A stretch of DNA of 64,000 nt from Ipomoea triloba. Taxonomy: Eukaryota; Streptophyta; Magnoliopsida; Solanales; Convolvulaceae. Below, one piece after another: positions 1 through 11,910 of this stretch. The stretch is taken from assembly GCF_003576645.1 (NCBI RefSeq), contig NC_044922.1:3264978-3328977 (forward strand). Direction: 5' to 3'. Every line of letters begins with the position of its first letter. Position 1 is the stretch's first letter. Both the position numbers and the translations under genes were made by a program. Under the pieces are notes generated by a model that saw nothing but the letters and a program-made list of their open reading frames with translations, made no database searches and was not told where the DNA came from.

Positions 1-709
1 AAAAAAAAAAAAAAAAAAAAAAACACTCTATAAACATATAATTAAGTGAAAAAGTGGCATTTTACATATATTGAATTATAAGTTGGCCCCAAGGGATTAT
101 GGTTTGATTCGCGTGCCCGTTCGGTTCCATCATGAGAACTACTTAGTAGTAGTTCGTTCAAAATCATGAGAACTACTGAATTACAAAAGCCACCGATATT
201 TCAGGCGGCCTCGATCCTTCCACGTGTCACATTCTGCGAGATGCAGACCTAATATCTGCATCTCTGATGTCTGACACGTTTCAAGTTTGAACTTACCCTT
301 TGGGCCTTACCGAGACAACATGCCCATAAACTGATGTCTCAAATATGTTACTAGGCCTTTTAAAACCGGCCCAACTCAATTTTATAGGCAAATTATTCTG
401 TGGGCCATATTATTTGGATCATAATAAAAAGTATATTATTTATTTTCTAAATATACATTATTTAATAATATGATCCAAAGTGTAATTTATTTGCTACAAA
501 GGCTTCATTTCTTGGGGATTAATGAATTTGTAAACTGAATAAAAAAAAAATCACCAGCCATTTCAATCTCAAATATTGCAGACCAAAGTTTATAACATGG
601 GAATAACAACATTGCTATAAAATCCTGTAACACAGATTTTACAAATAATAACAAAGAAGTGAAAATCTCCAGTTTGACAATGTGAGTTGAGAATTGAGAT
701 TGGCTAGCT
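1..709. other. Intergenic, downstream of the ACLA gene
   Basis: The window opens on a 23-base poly-A run, perhaps the tail of a retroposon cut by the window edge. Around 387-407 there is an end-like sequence (GCAAATTATTCTGTGGGCC) shared with several elements further right, followed by an AT-rich patch with an imperfect inverted repeat (about 415-475). No gene is seen. The last ~150 bases are probably 3' UTR of the minus-strand gene that ends at 710. Confidence 0.5.
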
Positions 710-3700
710 TTATGCAGCTGCAGTGATGCACTGAATTGCCTGTTTGCAGATGCCAGTCATCGTCGCCTCCGGCCCGTAAACCTGAAACCAGCAAACCGGA
801 AAGCCAAAAAGAAACCCCGTTAAAGCTACAATATGGCGTGCGTGTTGAGCATACAATACATAAAATATAAATGTGCAGTCTGACTATCAGCTTAAGTTTT
901 TAGTTGAAACAGAACATATATAAAATAGAAATGTGTAGTCTGGCTATCAGCTTAAGTTTTTAGTTGAAACAGAAAGCATCCTTCAATTGTGCAGTTATGC
1001 ATATAGTCTTCCAAAACCGATTGATATAAGATGTGGCGGCGTTCATACCTCGATGGGGATGCCGATTTCTTCACCAAGAGATCTCATCTTAGCAAGCCCC
1101 CTCTGGTAGTTTGGGCCTCCTCTTCTCACATATAAATGCATTCTCGCAGCCTTGAGCTTCGATTCCTGCAGGTAAGAATGGCGATTTATGACGGTCTGAT
1201 GCAACTATGAAGTGACATTTCTAATTGAGGATAGAATTTTCAGTTTTCAGTTTCTTTACCTTCTCCTTCAAGGCTCGGATGATGCCATTAAACGTAGCAG
1301 CAACGTCGGTGAAGTTTGCTATACCACCGCCAATCACAAGAGCCCTCTTACGACCATCGGGGTCTGCAGTTGCACACTGTTAAGAGGAAATTCAATTCAC
1401 AGTTAGTTGAGACGAAACACATCTTTCAATTATCTCTGACACCGGGTGCTTAGTTAATACTTACATCAATAACGACTCTGGCATACTGCAAGACCTCTTC
1501 TTCATTGGGAGCGCCACTGTATTCTGCATAGTTTCCAAGCTCAGACGCATATCCAAGATCACCAACCTGGTTAGCGAAAATGGCACATAAGGACCTGTCA
1601 CAATTTTAAAGCCATGTACAAGCATAAAATTGATAGGGAAAGAAGCAAACCGTATCAGCGTAGATGACACTGGCACCTCCACCAGCCACCATAGTCCAAA
1701 TTCGCCCTTTTGGGTTCAAAACCGTGAACTTCAAAGACGCACTTGTCTGCAGTTACAATGAAAATTTAAAAGCATTAGTATACAATGAAGCATTAGTATA
1801 TTTTCCTCGTCCTCAGGGCCCTAGGGCCCACACCAGGGCAGCACGGCCTGACAGGATAGTGAAGGGTAAATCATGATGACTCAGCGGCCCATTAGGTGAG
1901 AGGACCAGTGTTGGTGCCCACAACATTGGGTGTAACTCCCACACTGTGGCTGTCAAGGTTCGATACTGTGTCTCAGTCATTTTATATCTTGATTTAGAAG
2001 TATTGAATACCTTCTCATCGAGTCCATGGATAAAGCTTTCGGTAGAACTCATTACTCTCCCAAATGGCAATGGAAATTCAATATTTCCCCATCTGCAGGA
2101 TGCAAATTATGATCAAAACAATATATTTAGGCCAGTTAAAGGAGGTATATGCGCAAAGCGGAAGGCGAAAGGCATGAAAATTACTTTTTGAAGTTCTTAA
2201 AAGTAGCAGTGTCATCAAGTTCTCCCCTCATGTCCAGAGGATAAGGCTTCCCATCAACCAATGTGAACGGGTTCATCTCAAGGAAAGTGAAGTCCAAATC
2301 TAACAAACCGAAAAGGGTTTATAGGATTATTACATATAGACACACTACAATAGCACTACGATGAGTGATGACTTTACAAAGCTAAAATACTTTCAAGATA
2401 TCTTGCAATACCTAAAAATAGAGCATAAATCACTTTGATGAACTCCTCGATCACACTTTTGATCTGCACCACAAGAATTTCATATCAAAACAATTATTCA
2501 ACAGTACGTAATACATTGTTTGCATCAATGATTTTCAGAAATTGTCATAAACCAGTAGACGCGACATTTTCTCAGTCAGTGGTTCTTTCATTGTATATTA
2601 CCTCGAGGGGAAGTGTTGCAACAAGTGGAGCACACAGCTCTGATGTAAAAGATGTCCCCGTTGGCACAAAGATGGTCTTAACCTGGACAAAAAAAGGATT
2701 ATGTTGTCAAAATTTGACCTATAAGATACCGACTTGTGAAAAGTATATCCATATAAGCAAATCTTACAAACCTTGTCCCAATTCTCTTCTATTTCTATTC
2801 CTCCGCATTCTGAAAAACTTATACTACTGCCAAGCCTCTCGGAAACAACATTAAGGTAAAATTCTTCTTTATGCGGTATAAATGGCTCAACGATGAAAGT
2901 CGTGATTGGACCTTTGCATCCACCCATCTGAACCTGTTAGTTCAAAGGGTAGAAATATAAGAAAAGAACGCAATTCAAGTAGGTCTGACTCCAAAGACTT
3001 GTAAGATGTTTTAATCCAACTACCTCATTGCCAAGCCGCTCCTTAACAAACGAAGCTACTTGGGCTAGATCTAGATTTAAGGCAACCAGCCCGCTTTTCC
3101 CACGCTTGCCAAATAACATGTCGGGTTTTACAACCAGCTTCGTTGAGGAAAGCCAGGGCTCATTCTCTTGTAGCTGATTGAAATCTGTTGATTCTATAAT
3201 CTAAACCACAAAAAGAGAAGTTGTCATCCTTTAGTTGCATTAATCATACATATATACCAATTGGTCATGTCATTTGAGCATAATTTTTAGAATAGTCTAT
3301 GCTAGAACCAAATAACATAGTACTTCATCTGTTTTTAGGGACCAAATTACTATGGAGAAATGTGTTAAGATTGGGCCAAGGACACAACTAGACTGTAATA
3401 CACATGGGCCAAATCACACTAAAAGACATGGCTTTATAAACCCATATGTATGTTTTGCTTAAAATACACTCCCCTCAAGTGGACAACTGGACTATTTTGA
3501 ACTGGTTTGGACTTTGGAGGCCATCAATACCACGGACAGCCGAGTGAATTCAAAGTGGACCAAACAAGGTTAGGACGCCACCAATACCATTAACAACCGG
3601 GTGAACTCGAAGTAGACAGAACTGATGCAATGTTAGAATTTAAGATTGGGCCAACGTCGCTCAATTGGGTTGTAATGCCGTCAAGGCACACTAAAAGACT

Positions 3701-4188
3701 TAATTCAATCAATTAGTTAGTCTAACCACGACTTCATAAACTCATATGTTTCTCTCTTATTTTTCAACGTGAAACTCTTGAAAAAATGCATCCACTTGCA
3801 GATCAACATTTCCCAGAATTCATCTTTTATTTCCAGAATTCAGAGCATGGCATACTGCTTTTCATCAAATTGGATCACAATGCAACCAAATCTTGACAAA
3901 ACTAATCTCACATCTGATTTACACCTCCACAAACAAACTAAAATTACTCTACCCTCTACCCTTTCAAGAAACCCACAAACACTCCAACAATGTCAGACCA
4001 AATTACATCAAAAGATCGCCCAGAAGATAAACGCATTCATACATATCAACTAACAATGTTGTTTCAAAAATGCATTATTGGGCACTTACTTGCGCGGATT
4101 TGATGGCCAAATCATAACCCGCCAGCCTCTTGAAGTGCTCCTTCAATAATCTCTTGGAATCGTACTCTCTGATCTTCTTGCGTGCCAT
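710..4188 (-). CDS. ACLA: ATP-citrate lyase subunit A (ATP-citrate synthase alpha chain)
   Basis: Twelve exons on the minus strand, in plus coordinates: 4090-4188, 3024-3200, 2772-2933, 2602-2682, 2412-2463, 2185-2299, 2011-2092, 1651-1746, 1465-1566, 1260-1376, 1049-1165 and 710-781. They total 1272 nt, giving 423 aa, the usual plant ACLA length, and every junction keeps frame with GT-AG borders. The protein starts [19 protein letters not shown] and contains the ATP-grasp/succinyl-CoA-synthetase-beta-like stretch ([35 protein letters not shown]). The C-terminal half has the [11 protein letters not shown] and [11 protein letters not shown] motifs. In plants ACLA and ACLB form a cytosolic heteromeric enzyme that converts citrate, CoA and ATP into acetyl-CoA and oxaloacetate, feeding sterol, wax and flavonoid synthesis. 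The short fifth exon reads [17 protein letters not shown], slightly divergent from what I remember of the family. No truncation is seen. Confidence 0.96.
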
Positions 4189-4206
4189 TTCTTCAGTTCT
4201 TCACAC

Positions 4207-4321
4207 CTACCCAAATCCCCACACAGATACATATATAAATACAAATGTATATGCCCAGATCAAGATTCAGTTCAAACATATAAAGAATCCGGGAAAATAA
4301 CGAGAAAGTTTCGATCTTTAC
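4207..4321 (-). other. Probable 5' UTR intron of ACLA
   Basis: On the minus strand a donor (TTTG|GTAAAG) at 4321 and an acceptor (GGGTAG|GTGTG) at 4207 bracket about 115 AT-rich bases just upstream of the ACLA start. A leader intron is inferred from these signals only; a transcript would be needed to confirm it. Confidence 0.45.
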
Positions 4322-4420
4322 CAAAGTTGAGACTTGAGAGCCAAAGAAGGTAAGAGGATCTCGGTTATGCGAAGAGTAATTGAGACAACAATGGCGGAGA
4401 TATAGGGAATGGCAGTGACG

Positions 4421-4430
4421 CTATTTATAG
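4421..4430 (-). promoter_or_regulatory. TATA box of ACLA
   Basis: The minus strand reads CTATAAATAG, a near-ideal plant TATA box, about 240 bases upstream of the ACLA start codon including the proposed leader intron. Confidence 0.6.
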
Positions 4431-5959
4431 GTGAGTTTTAGGTGGCTGAACAAAATAAAAAAAATAATCTGTGACTGCGCTTGTATGCATGTGGAGAAGT
4501 TAAATGAATCAGAAGCCAAGGCCGAAGAGCCTACCCATGTGGACTAGATGGCAGGCGGAACTAGGTACAATTTTTAATAATAATCAAGAATTTCATGATT
4601 ATTTGAATGATCAGAAAAACTCACAATTACTATTCGAGTGTGTACCGAATAAATTACATTATTGTATAAAATCTTACAAATTATACAGTAGAGATAAATT
4701 TCATTAAGAAAATTATGTGCTATTAGTTCGATTAATAGTTGATGATGCGTACGAGATAAATCTCATTCATATGTAATAATTTATAAATTACAGCTAGTTA
4801 TCCCTAAAACCTCCACAGTCTAACCAAACTAGCTAACTCAAACAGTTATCAGTTATCAATTAATAGTCATTTACTAAAAACGTCCACAATCTTTTTAAAA
4901 AAAATATACTCAATTTTAACTAAAAATTTAAATTATAGTTAGACGAACATTTATATTTATATATCTTATATTCCCAATAGTTATATGCATGAACCCATGA
5001 ATTGAAAGTATAAAGTAGAAATTTTGGTGAGCAGATCAGAATTGAAAAGGACATTGTCACACGTGTTGTAAAAAGGAATGGATTGAGGAAATTGAGGAAT
5101 GAGTATGATTCTATTGTACTTCATATTTAAATTGTCAGTCGTAAAATTAGTACTGAACCAAGTAGGTAGCATACCATCACCAGTCAAAACTGTAGTGCTA
5201 CACATTGTCTTATCTGGAGTAATTTTGTATATATACAATTAATTTCACATGTCTTTTTCCAGTAAATTTTATTACATAAATACGCACAATATATTTTTAA
5301 TATTGTAAAAATTTTCTAATAGTTTTAAGTTATATTAAATATTATTCAAATTAATTTAGTTTTAAGATAACAGACTAACAGTATGTGATGTATTAAAAAT
5401 TAAAATGTTATAAATAAAATTGATAAATTATATGGTTACTTTTATTATGTTGGTATGATTTATAGATTACACTTGTTTGAATATTAACATTAATTTTGTT
5501 AAATTAATTTTTAAATTACATTTAATATATTATAATTAATTTATTATTTATAATAAAACGAGTATTCATATTGATGTGAATAGCTCCCTTATGGTTGATG
5601 AAGAATAGACTAATATATGCTTACAAATTTTAAACAAAGTTTGAGTAATACTGCATGTAAATTATTGTATATTTCCTAAAATGACATGTTCTAATATAAT
5701 TAATTAATAAAAAGTAAGACATATTTTTTTATTTCTTTTTCTTTCTCTCTCCAATAAATCAATATATGTGGTGAAAATTTTTATTTTACGAGAGTATACT
5801 TCAATTTAGTGCCTTAGATCATTCCTACTAGCTGTTGAGTTTTTGGTATAACATTTTTGTGGACTAGCTTGGAGAAAGGGAGATTAAAAAAACAATAACC
5901 CAATCCATATATATAGATGATCAATACTCAGTATGCTCCAACCCACTCAATTTTTTTTT
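4431..5959. other. AT-rich intergenic stretch
   Basis: No coding frame of any credible family is visible. The sequence is strongly AT-rich with short simple runs. It holds the distal ACLA promoter at its left end and runs into the foldback element at its right end. Confidence 0.6.
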
Positions 5960-6500
5960 GAGCAAATATCATTTTTAGTCCCTCAACTATAATATATGTA
6001 TCAATTTTGGTCCTTGACTATTTAAAAATTCAAATTAGGTACATGACTATTCAATTTGTATCACATTTGGTCCTTGACTATTAACATTTTCAAATTAGGT
6101 GCATGACTATTCATTTTGTATCACATTTGGTCCTGCCGTTAAATTTTCCGGCCAAACTTCCGGCGAAGTCACCTGTGACCGACTAATTTATTTAATTTTT
6201 ATTTTAAAAATTATTTTAATACTCCGTAACTTTTAAATAAAAAAAAAACTTAAAAATAAAAAGTAATAATAAAAAAGTAAAAAACGCCGGTTACCCCCGA
6301 TGACTTTGCCGGAAAATTTAGCGGCAGGACCAAATGTGATACAAAATGAATAATCATGCACCTAATTTGAAAATGTTAATAGTCAAGGACCAAAATTGAT
6401 ACAAATTGAATAGTCATGGACCTAATTTGAAAATTTTAATAGTTAAGGATCAAAATTGATACATGTATTATAGTTGAGGGACTAAAAATGATATTTGCTC
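5960..6500. mobile_element. Foldback MITE with ~200-bp inverted arms
   Basis: The left arm starts GAGCAAATATCATTTTTAGT and the right arm ends with its reverse complement at 6500. The complementarity continues inward through repeated 'gtcaaggacc' modules to the CCGGCGAAGTCACC / GACTTTGCCGG pair. Each arm is about 200 bp and encloses an A-rich loop (about 6180-6290). No transposase frame is present. The GAG(T/C)(A/T)AAT-type end is shared with elements at 9860, 37484, 42862 and 46454. Confidence 0.85.
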
Positions 6501-7430
6501 TTTTTTTTTTTTAAAATATTTACATCAATAAATTATAATTTATACATTTTAAGTATAATTATTGCTCCACCAATTTATTATTAATATATAAGTGTAGCTC
6601 ATATGGTATCGTGCTTGATTTGTATGCGATAGATACGGGGTAGCACATATGGTGGAGTGTTTGTTTTAAATGTGAGAGGCACAAGGTTACTTAGTTCAAT
6701 TTATTGTACAATATCAGTGTATTTTGATGGCTAATGTTGATATGAAATATCCTTTATCAGTATGCTTATATATGTGCTTGGTATATATGCATGGGAGTAA
6801 GAGGTCTATTTTCGGGACATGACTGACATCATTGAATCTTACTTGATATGAGCCTAGTTAAAAGATATTCCCTTCTAGATTATTCATTCTTATACCTTGT
6901 GCATCGCACCCGGGTAGAATTCCCGATCTCATATGCTCGTGAAGGTTATCTTGAGCACTGAGCTTCCAGTATTAGAAGATAAATGTAGCCATATTGCTCC
7001 ACCCGATCACATCATAATAACACAAATGTTAGGCATCTCAGACCATGTAAAGCCATTTGAACCGTCGTCGTCATGACTGGTGCATGGAGGACACGTGGCC
7101 AACATGTAGAACCCTCATCATGTGTCCCCTCCAATTCTTTATATAAAGCGCATTTAATGCTTTGATTGGGACTTTGAAATTTCTACTCATAATATACCTA
7201 ATCTCGAGAAATCTGACCCTACACTTAGCTACTCGAGATTACACACCAACCGAAGACGACACCTCAGTGTATTTGTCACATCAAATTAAATATAGTAATA
7301 TACACTTCAATTTGCTTATTTTTTATTTTTTATTTTTTGAAAAAAAAACTTGCTTAATTTATTTGAATAATATTTACAAATTACATTTTGAATATATATA
7401 ATTACTGCTCCCCCACTTAATTATTAATTC
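6501..7430. repeat. AT-rich region with a degenerate tRNA-Ala-like copy near 6591
   Basis: At about 6591-6660 the sequence GTGTAGCTCATATGG followed by a T(A/G)TGCGA block copies the D-arm and anticodon arm of the true tRNA-Ala at 7634, but the remainder is degraded. The upstream flank (GCTCCACCAATTTATTATTA) also resembles the flank of the other copies, so the unit was copied with flanking DNA. Between 6780 and 7160 nothing recognisable is seen. Confidence 0.5.
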
Positions 7431-7505
7431 GGGATGCAACTCGTATGATAGAGAGCACGCTTTGCATGCGAGGTGCAAGAGATTTAATTTCTTGCACCAT
7501 TTCCA
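7431..7505 (+). pseudogene. Degenerate tRNA-Ala-like copy
   Basis: GGGATGCAACTCGTATGATAG and GCATGCGAGGTGCA align with the D and anticodon arms of the tRNA at 7634. The T arm (GATTTAATTTC) no longer has the conserved GGTTCAA, so it should not be a functional tRNA. The flanking bases (GCTCCCCCACTTAATTATTA) match the flank of the other copies. Confidence 0.55.
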
Positions 7506-7633
7506 TCTCATCAACATATGAAATAAGATGTGAAGCATATTTAATTATAAATTACAATTTATACTTTTTAAAATATTATTAGTGCTCTCTCACTTTTTAA
7601 ATAACATTAGTGCTACAACACTTCATTATTAAT

Positions 7634-7706
7634 GGGGGTGTAGCTCATATGGTAGAGCGCTCGTTTCGCATGCGAGAGGCACGGGGTTCAATTCCCCGCA
7701 CCTCCA
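7634..7706 (+). tRNA. trnA-CGC: tRNA-Ala (anticodon CGC)
   Basis: This is a 73-base cloverleaf. The acceptor strand GGGGGTG pairs with CACCTCC and includes the G3:U70 wobble that marks tRNA-Ala. The D arm is GCTC-ATATGGTA-GAGC, the anticodon arm CTCGT-TTCGCAT-GCGAG reads CGC, and the T arm is CGGGG-TTCAATT-CCCCG; the discriminator is A. Internal A and B boxes (TAGCTCATATGG, GGTTCAATTCC) are intact. No intron is present. Downstream T-runs are short, so termination by Pol III is not obvious. Confidence 0.9.
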
Positions 7707-7796
7707 TCCTGTAAACCTTTGAAAGTAAGATGTGAATATGCCATTTAGATGGTTAATATGCTCCAACCTAGATATGCAGTGGGGGTTATTTTGGGC

Positions 7797-7873
7797 CAAA
7801 CCATAGCTACTTTTATAAGCTACAGTGCTTGCTTTGCAGGCCAGGTGCATGGGGTTCAATTCTCTATACCTAC
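7797..7873 (+). pseudogene. Degenerate tRNA-Ala-like copy
   Basis: GCTTGCTTTGCAGGCCAGGTGC and GGGGTTCAATTCTC keep the anticodon and T arms of the neighbouring tRNA-Ala, but the D arm and acceptor stem are broken. The anticodon position reads TGC. It lies ~90 bases downstream of the intact tRNA. Confidence 0.5.
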
Positions 7874-7879
7874 ATCTCC

Positions 7880-9100
7880 TCAACACATGAAGTAATATGT
7901 AAAGCTTGTTTAATTATATTATAAATTACGATATATATTTTTGAAATATTATTAGTGCTTTTAAGATTTGAAATTTAAGATTTAAAATCCATTCTCTTAT
8001 TATAATAAATTTATAGAATCAATACTCTTATTATAATATAAATTAAAATTTGTCTTGAAACATGAGAAACGGGAATTACATCTTAAATATCAAAACGACG
8101 TCGTTTTGATCCATAGTACATAATGCTATGTGGACTCTGATCGACGATATAAGTTGCCAAAATAATACGGAGTACGAAGTAATAATAATAATAAAATATC
8201 TTGTTGAGGAATGAGGAATGGAAAATTCTGTGTTGGGCCTAGTTGGAAGCCCCTTATGTGGCCAGCCCAGTCCATCCTAAAATTAATCCTCTATTTTTAA
8301 AAAAATGTAATGTATAAACATTGTTCATTGCCAATTTTTTTTTTTTTTTCAGTAAATTCAATGGTCTTTCTCCGTCCGTTTAACTGTCCGAGTCCACCTA
8401 CGTTCGCTCCGGGAGGCATGGGAGCTGGCTCAAGAGGAATTTCCAGTCCGAGTTATCCCGAAATTATTTTCCACAAAGAGAATTTACTTGCCACTTAAGC
8501 TATTCCATGTTAGGGACTTTGGGCCCCTTCCTCTCTCTCTCTAAAGAGACCCTAAAAGACTTAGCTCTCTCTTCTCTCTAAAGGGCTGAAGATCAATAAA
8601 TAAAAAAGATGATTTGGCCTAATTCTTCCTGGGATTTCATACTTTACATATTCATATTTTACATACACTGTAATACACGAGGATACTTGGAGTAATTATC
8701 CGTATTAATCCCAAAATTATTTCCCATAAAGAGAATTTACTTACCACTTAAACTATTCCATTGGGTTGTTCACGGCAAATTATGTGCCAATGCGCCAATG
8801 TCATTCTAAAGGCGATTAATCCATCTTTGTAGTATCAACGCTAAAAACAACGAATTAATTAATTAATAAGTGATTAATAATGCATGTGGAAGACGGAGTG
8901 AGCCATCTTCAATTCGTCGTTCGCTTCCCCGCCAAGTAGATCGCCAACATCAAAGCAGGTGAGAGAACCATGGCCCATTTCACCTCCTCCTTTCATTTTC
9001 TTTCCCGTGATTCTATTTAATTATTATTATTATTATTATTTTGAAATTTACAAGACGGAATATTTATAAAAGTAAGGAAAATTAAAGAGAGTAGACAAGC
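7880..9100. other. Intergenic; local duplication of a ~45-bp segment
   Basis: No gene is seen. The segment ending in AGAGAATTTACTTGCCACTT (about 8474-8505) recurs, slightly changed, near 8720-8758. At 8090-8150 a palindromic CAAAACGACGTCGTTTTG followed by a GTGGACTCTGATC-like end resembles the ends of the motif-array elements at 17.9 and 36.5 kb. There is an (ATT)n run at 9017-9040. Confidence 0.45.
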
Positions 9101-9220
9101 CAAAGACATTGTAGTTTAGTGGCATCCGGTGTCCCAGTTAACATTCTCACATGGATAATGGGAGTGGGTTTGAGCCTCAGTGGACTCAACAGAGTAGAAC
9201 TCAAAAAAAAAAAAAAAAAA
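9101..9220 (+). mobile_element. tRNA-derived SINE (family A), short copy
   Basis: It begins CAAAGACATTGTAGTTTAGT, carries a box-B-like GGGTTTGAGCCTC, and ends in an 18-base poly-A (9203-9220). The same module occurs at 15261, 30720, 58182, 63951 and reversed near 23250-23358. This copy lacks the usual 3' body. Confidence 0.75.
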
Positions 9221-9859
9221 GCGTAGAGAACCCTCCGTAAATAAAGAAGGTCATCAATCTATTCTTTAACAAAATTGCCCTCTAGATTGAGTGATGCACG
9301 AGCGGATACACTCAAACATACCTCCCTTTTCTTCCTTCTTTTTGGGTGGTTGCTATAATTGCTATCAAAAGAAAAATTGTGAAAGTAAATTGGTAGTGTA
9401 TATTCATAGATGTTAGATTATAAGTCTAAGTTACACTTAGTATATACAATTAATTGTTCAAATATATAAAGTCCTTATAAAATGCTTTATGTTGAACTAA
9501 ATCCGGTGCAAAAAATACAAAGAAATCGTAAAATCCTAAGAAATTATATATGAGACTCCCATGAAGCAAGGTTGGCAATATTATTACTAAGATAGGGTGA
9601 CAAAAAGTTTATATTCAAATTGATTGTTTGCCCGCGCATGCGCACACATATATAGAGAAAGAGGTACGAGCTGAGTAGTAGTGTCATTACATGAAGATAT
9701 GGACTAGGTAAATCAAAGGTGAACCACGTAAAGACAATCATGTATGTGTAACGGACTTGAATTGTGACCATTCAAGTGTATGAATCATGCTTCACCCAAC
9801 TCAACCACCCCTTCTAAGGCTATTCACATATTTATTATTTTTGTTTAAGGAATGAGTAA
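9221..9859. other. Intergenic, nothing recognisable
   Basis: AT-rich DNA without a credible coding frame or clear repeat structure. Confidence 0.5.
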
Positions 9860-10271
9860 GTTAATTCTATTTTTTGTCATAAATTTATAGGTGACATTCC
9901 ACTTTTAGTTTCTTTTGATCATAACATCTACATTTGGTCATACTATTATTGTGTTCTGAACCATTTTTGTTCATCCGTCAATAAAGTTGTTAAAATGTTG
10001 TTAAATACAATGACATTTCAATATGATCTTTTTTATACAAATTAAAGTGGGTTGACCTCGTTATATTTGTATGTTTATTTTTTTAAAAATAATCTATAAT
10101 TAAATACCGAAATGATTTTATAATATTTACGGCACTTAAAATGTTTGTTGATAAACGATAAAAAATGGTCATGCCACAATAATATTATGATCAAATGATA
10201 ATGTTCTGATAAAAAAAAGACTAAAAGTGGATTGCCACATATAAATGTAAGACAAAAAAAATGAAATTAAC
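9860..10271. mobile_element. MITE with long imperfect terminal inverted repeats
   Basis: The left end GTTAATTCTATTTTTTGTCA with 'CCACTTTTAGT' is mirrored on the right by 'ACTAAAAGTGG' and AAAAAATGAAATTAAC. The arms are about 100-140 bp and enclose an AT-rich middle. It is a relative of the better preserved copy at 46454-46838. Confidence 0.7.
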
Positions 10272-10345
10272 TTTAATAAGGATCAATAATAATAAAATGC
10301 AATGTCGACACTTCATTGTTAGAGAACACTTTGGGTTTTGGTTCT

Positions 10346-10735
10346 GTAATTCGAAACCATGAAGGACATTTTGTGGCAGCTTAAGGGGTTCATTTGAACT
10401 GTGAAAGATCCTTACCTTGCTGAAACTATGGCGGTGAATGAAGCGCTTACCTAACTCAAGAGTCGTAATATGAACAACGTCATAATGGAATCTGATTGTT
10501 TAATTTTTTGTACTAGTTTTAATTTTGTTTATCGTGACTCTTCTTATGTCGATCTTATCATTAAGCAGTGTCGTGTTATTGCTAGCGACATTGAGAACGT
10601 CATAATTCGCTATGTCAAGAGGTCAGTGAATCATGTAGTTCATGTGCTTGCGCAAGTGACTAATTCTTCTTCTGTGCCATTGGGGTGTGGGATTCCTCCC
10701 TGCTTTTTGTATTTTGAATTTGTTTGGTAATCTAA
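10346..10735 (+). pseudogene. RNase H-like (RVT_3) fragment of a LINE-type retrotransposon
   Basis: Translation in changing frames gives VIRNHEGHFVAA, then an ETMAVNEAL-like stretch, then the frame at 10470-10730 with NNVIMESDCLIF and VKRSVNHVVHVLAQ. This order (acidic ESD, then a KR..NH..AH..A motif) is typical of the plant RNase H-like domain found in non-LTR retrotransposons and cellular relatives. At least one in-frame stop and one frame change separate the pieces, so it is a dead fragment. Confidence 0.7.
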
Positions 10736-11444
10736 TTTAAGTCTTTTCCTTGGTTTTCAAAAAAATAATAACAAGAAAAATGTTACAATACTAAATAGTG
10801 AGAATACTAATTGCTATAAAAAAAAAAGGGACAATAATATTGTATTATTCGAATGTCTTTTCCTCTTTCTATTTATAATAGTCAACATTAATAAAGAAAA
10901 TTTTACAATATCAACTAGTACACAATTTTACCATCACTTTCTATTTATAGTAATAAGCATTCATTTATACTATTTAATTTTATAAAATTTTAAATGATGA
11001 TAATAATAATGCTATTATTCTTGTATTATTGTCCGTGTTGACCACCTCACCGCCCACACCGCTGAAAATTGAAGGCAAATATCTGCTTCTTCTTGTAAAT
11101 TTAATGCCGCATACTTTCTTTATTCTCATTTAGATTTCTTCAATTCTTACCTTTCAAAATTCAAATTTCTTTCCATCTGCCTGACATGAATAGTTGAGTC
11201 TACCTCAACCACCCCAAGAGACAAAATTTTAAGAATTATAGTTTATATGGACAACTCAATTAGTCACAGAGATGAAATTTGAGAATAAAGACCATGATCG
11301 AATCTTACCAGCGCCAGTGTGGTAGTAGCATCTCATGCTCACTTTTCATCCCTAAAGTTAACTTATCGTGCTCACTTTTTGTTTCTAATGTTTTGTTAAT
11401 AAATGGACAAAAAAGTGCAACGCCAATGATAATTTAGGGACAAA
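10736..11444. other. Intergenic, nothing recognisable
   Basis: AT-rich sequence with short direct repeats such as TCACTTTCTATTTATA; no gene or defined element is seen. Confidence 0.45.
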
Positions 11445-11910
11445 CGTTATACCATGGATCATGATTCACACTGCACTATGGACCTTAGTTCATGTGTTTG
11501 TGTTTTCTCTCGCATTATTAAATTATGTACCTTATGAGTATAAAATCTGTAGCTGAAACAAAATAATAATTGTATCTTATGTTATAAGTTTTTGTGTCTA
11601 GCGTTGTGAAATTTTGTGTCTATGAACACAAATGATGTACCTAAATCAGATTTTAAAAATAAATAAATATATAACATGTGTATGTGTCATGTGCTATTAA
11701 ATTATGTACCTTACGAGTATGAATTCTATACCTCGTCTTTTCAATCTAACTGGGTTCATGTTATGCGTCTAGTGTTGCGATTTTTTTGTGTTTTGTATTT
11801 TGTGTTATGACATTTTATACCTTACGAATATGAATTCTATACTTTGTTATTTTCATTTCATGATCTATAATGTTATGTGGACTTTGACCCATGATATAAA
11901 TAGGAGCGGT
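11445..11910. repeat. Short-motif array element (GTACCTTA-GAGTATGAATT type)
   Basis: Variants of 'AAATTATGTACCTTACGAGTATGAAT' (split here: AAATTATGTACCTTA, GAGTATGAAT) and 'GTTATAAGTTTTTGTGTC' recur several times. The array is bounded on the left by ACCATGGATCATGATTC and TATGGACC, and on the right by TTATGTGGACTTTGACCC. The same motifs form the array at 30600-31330. Confidence 0.6.
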
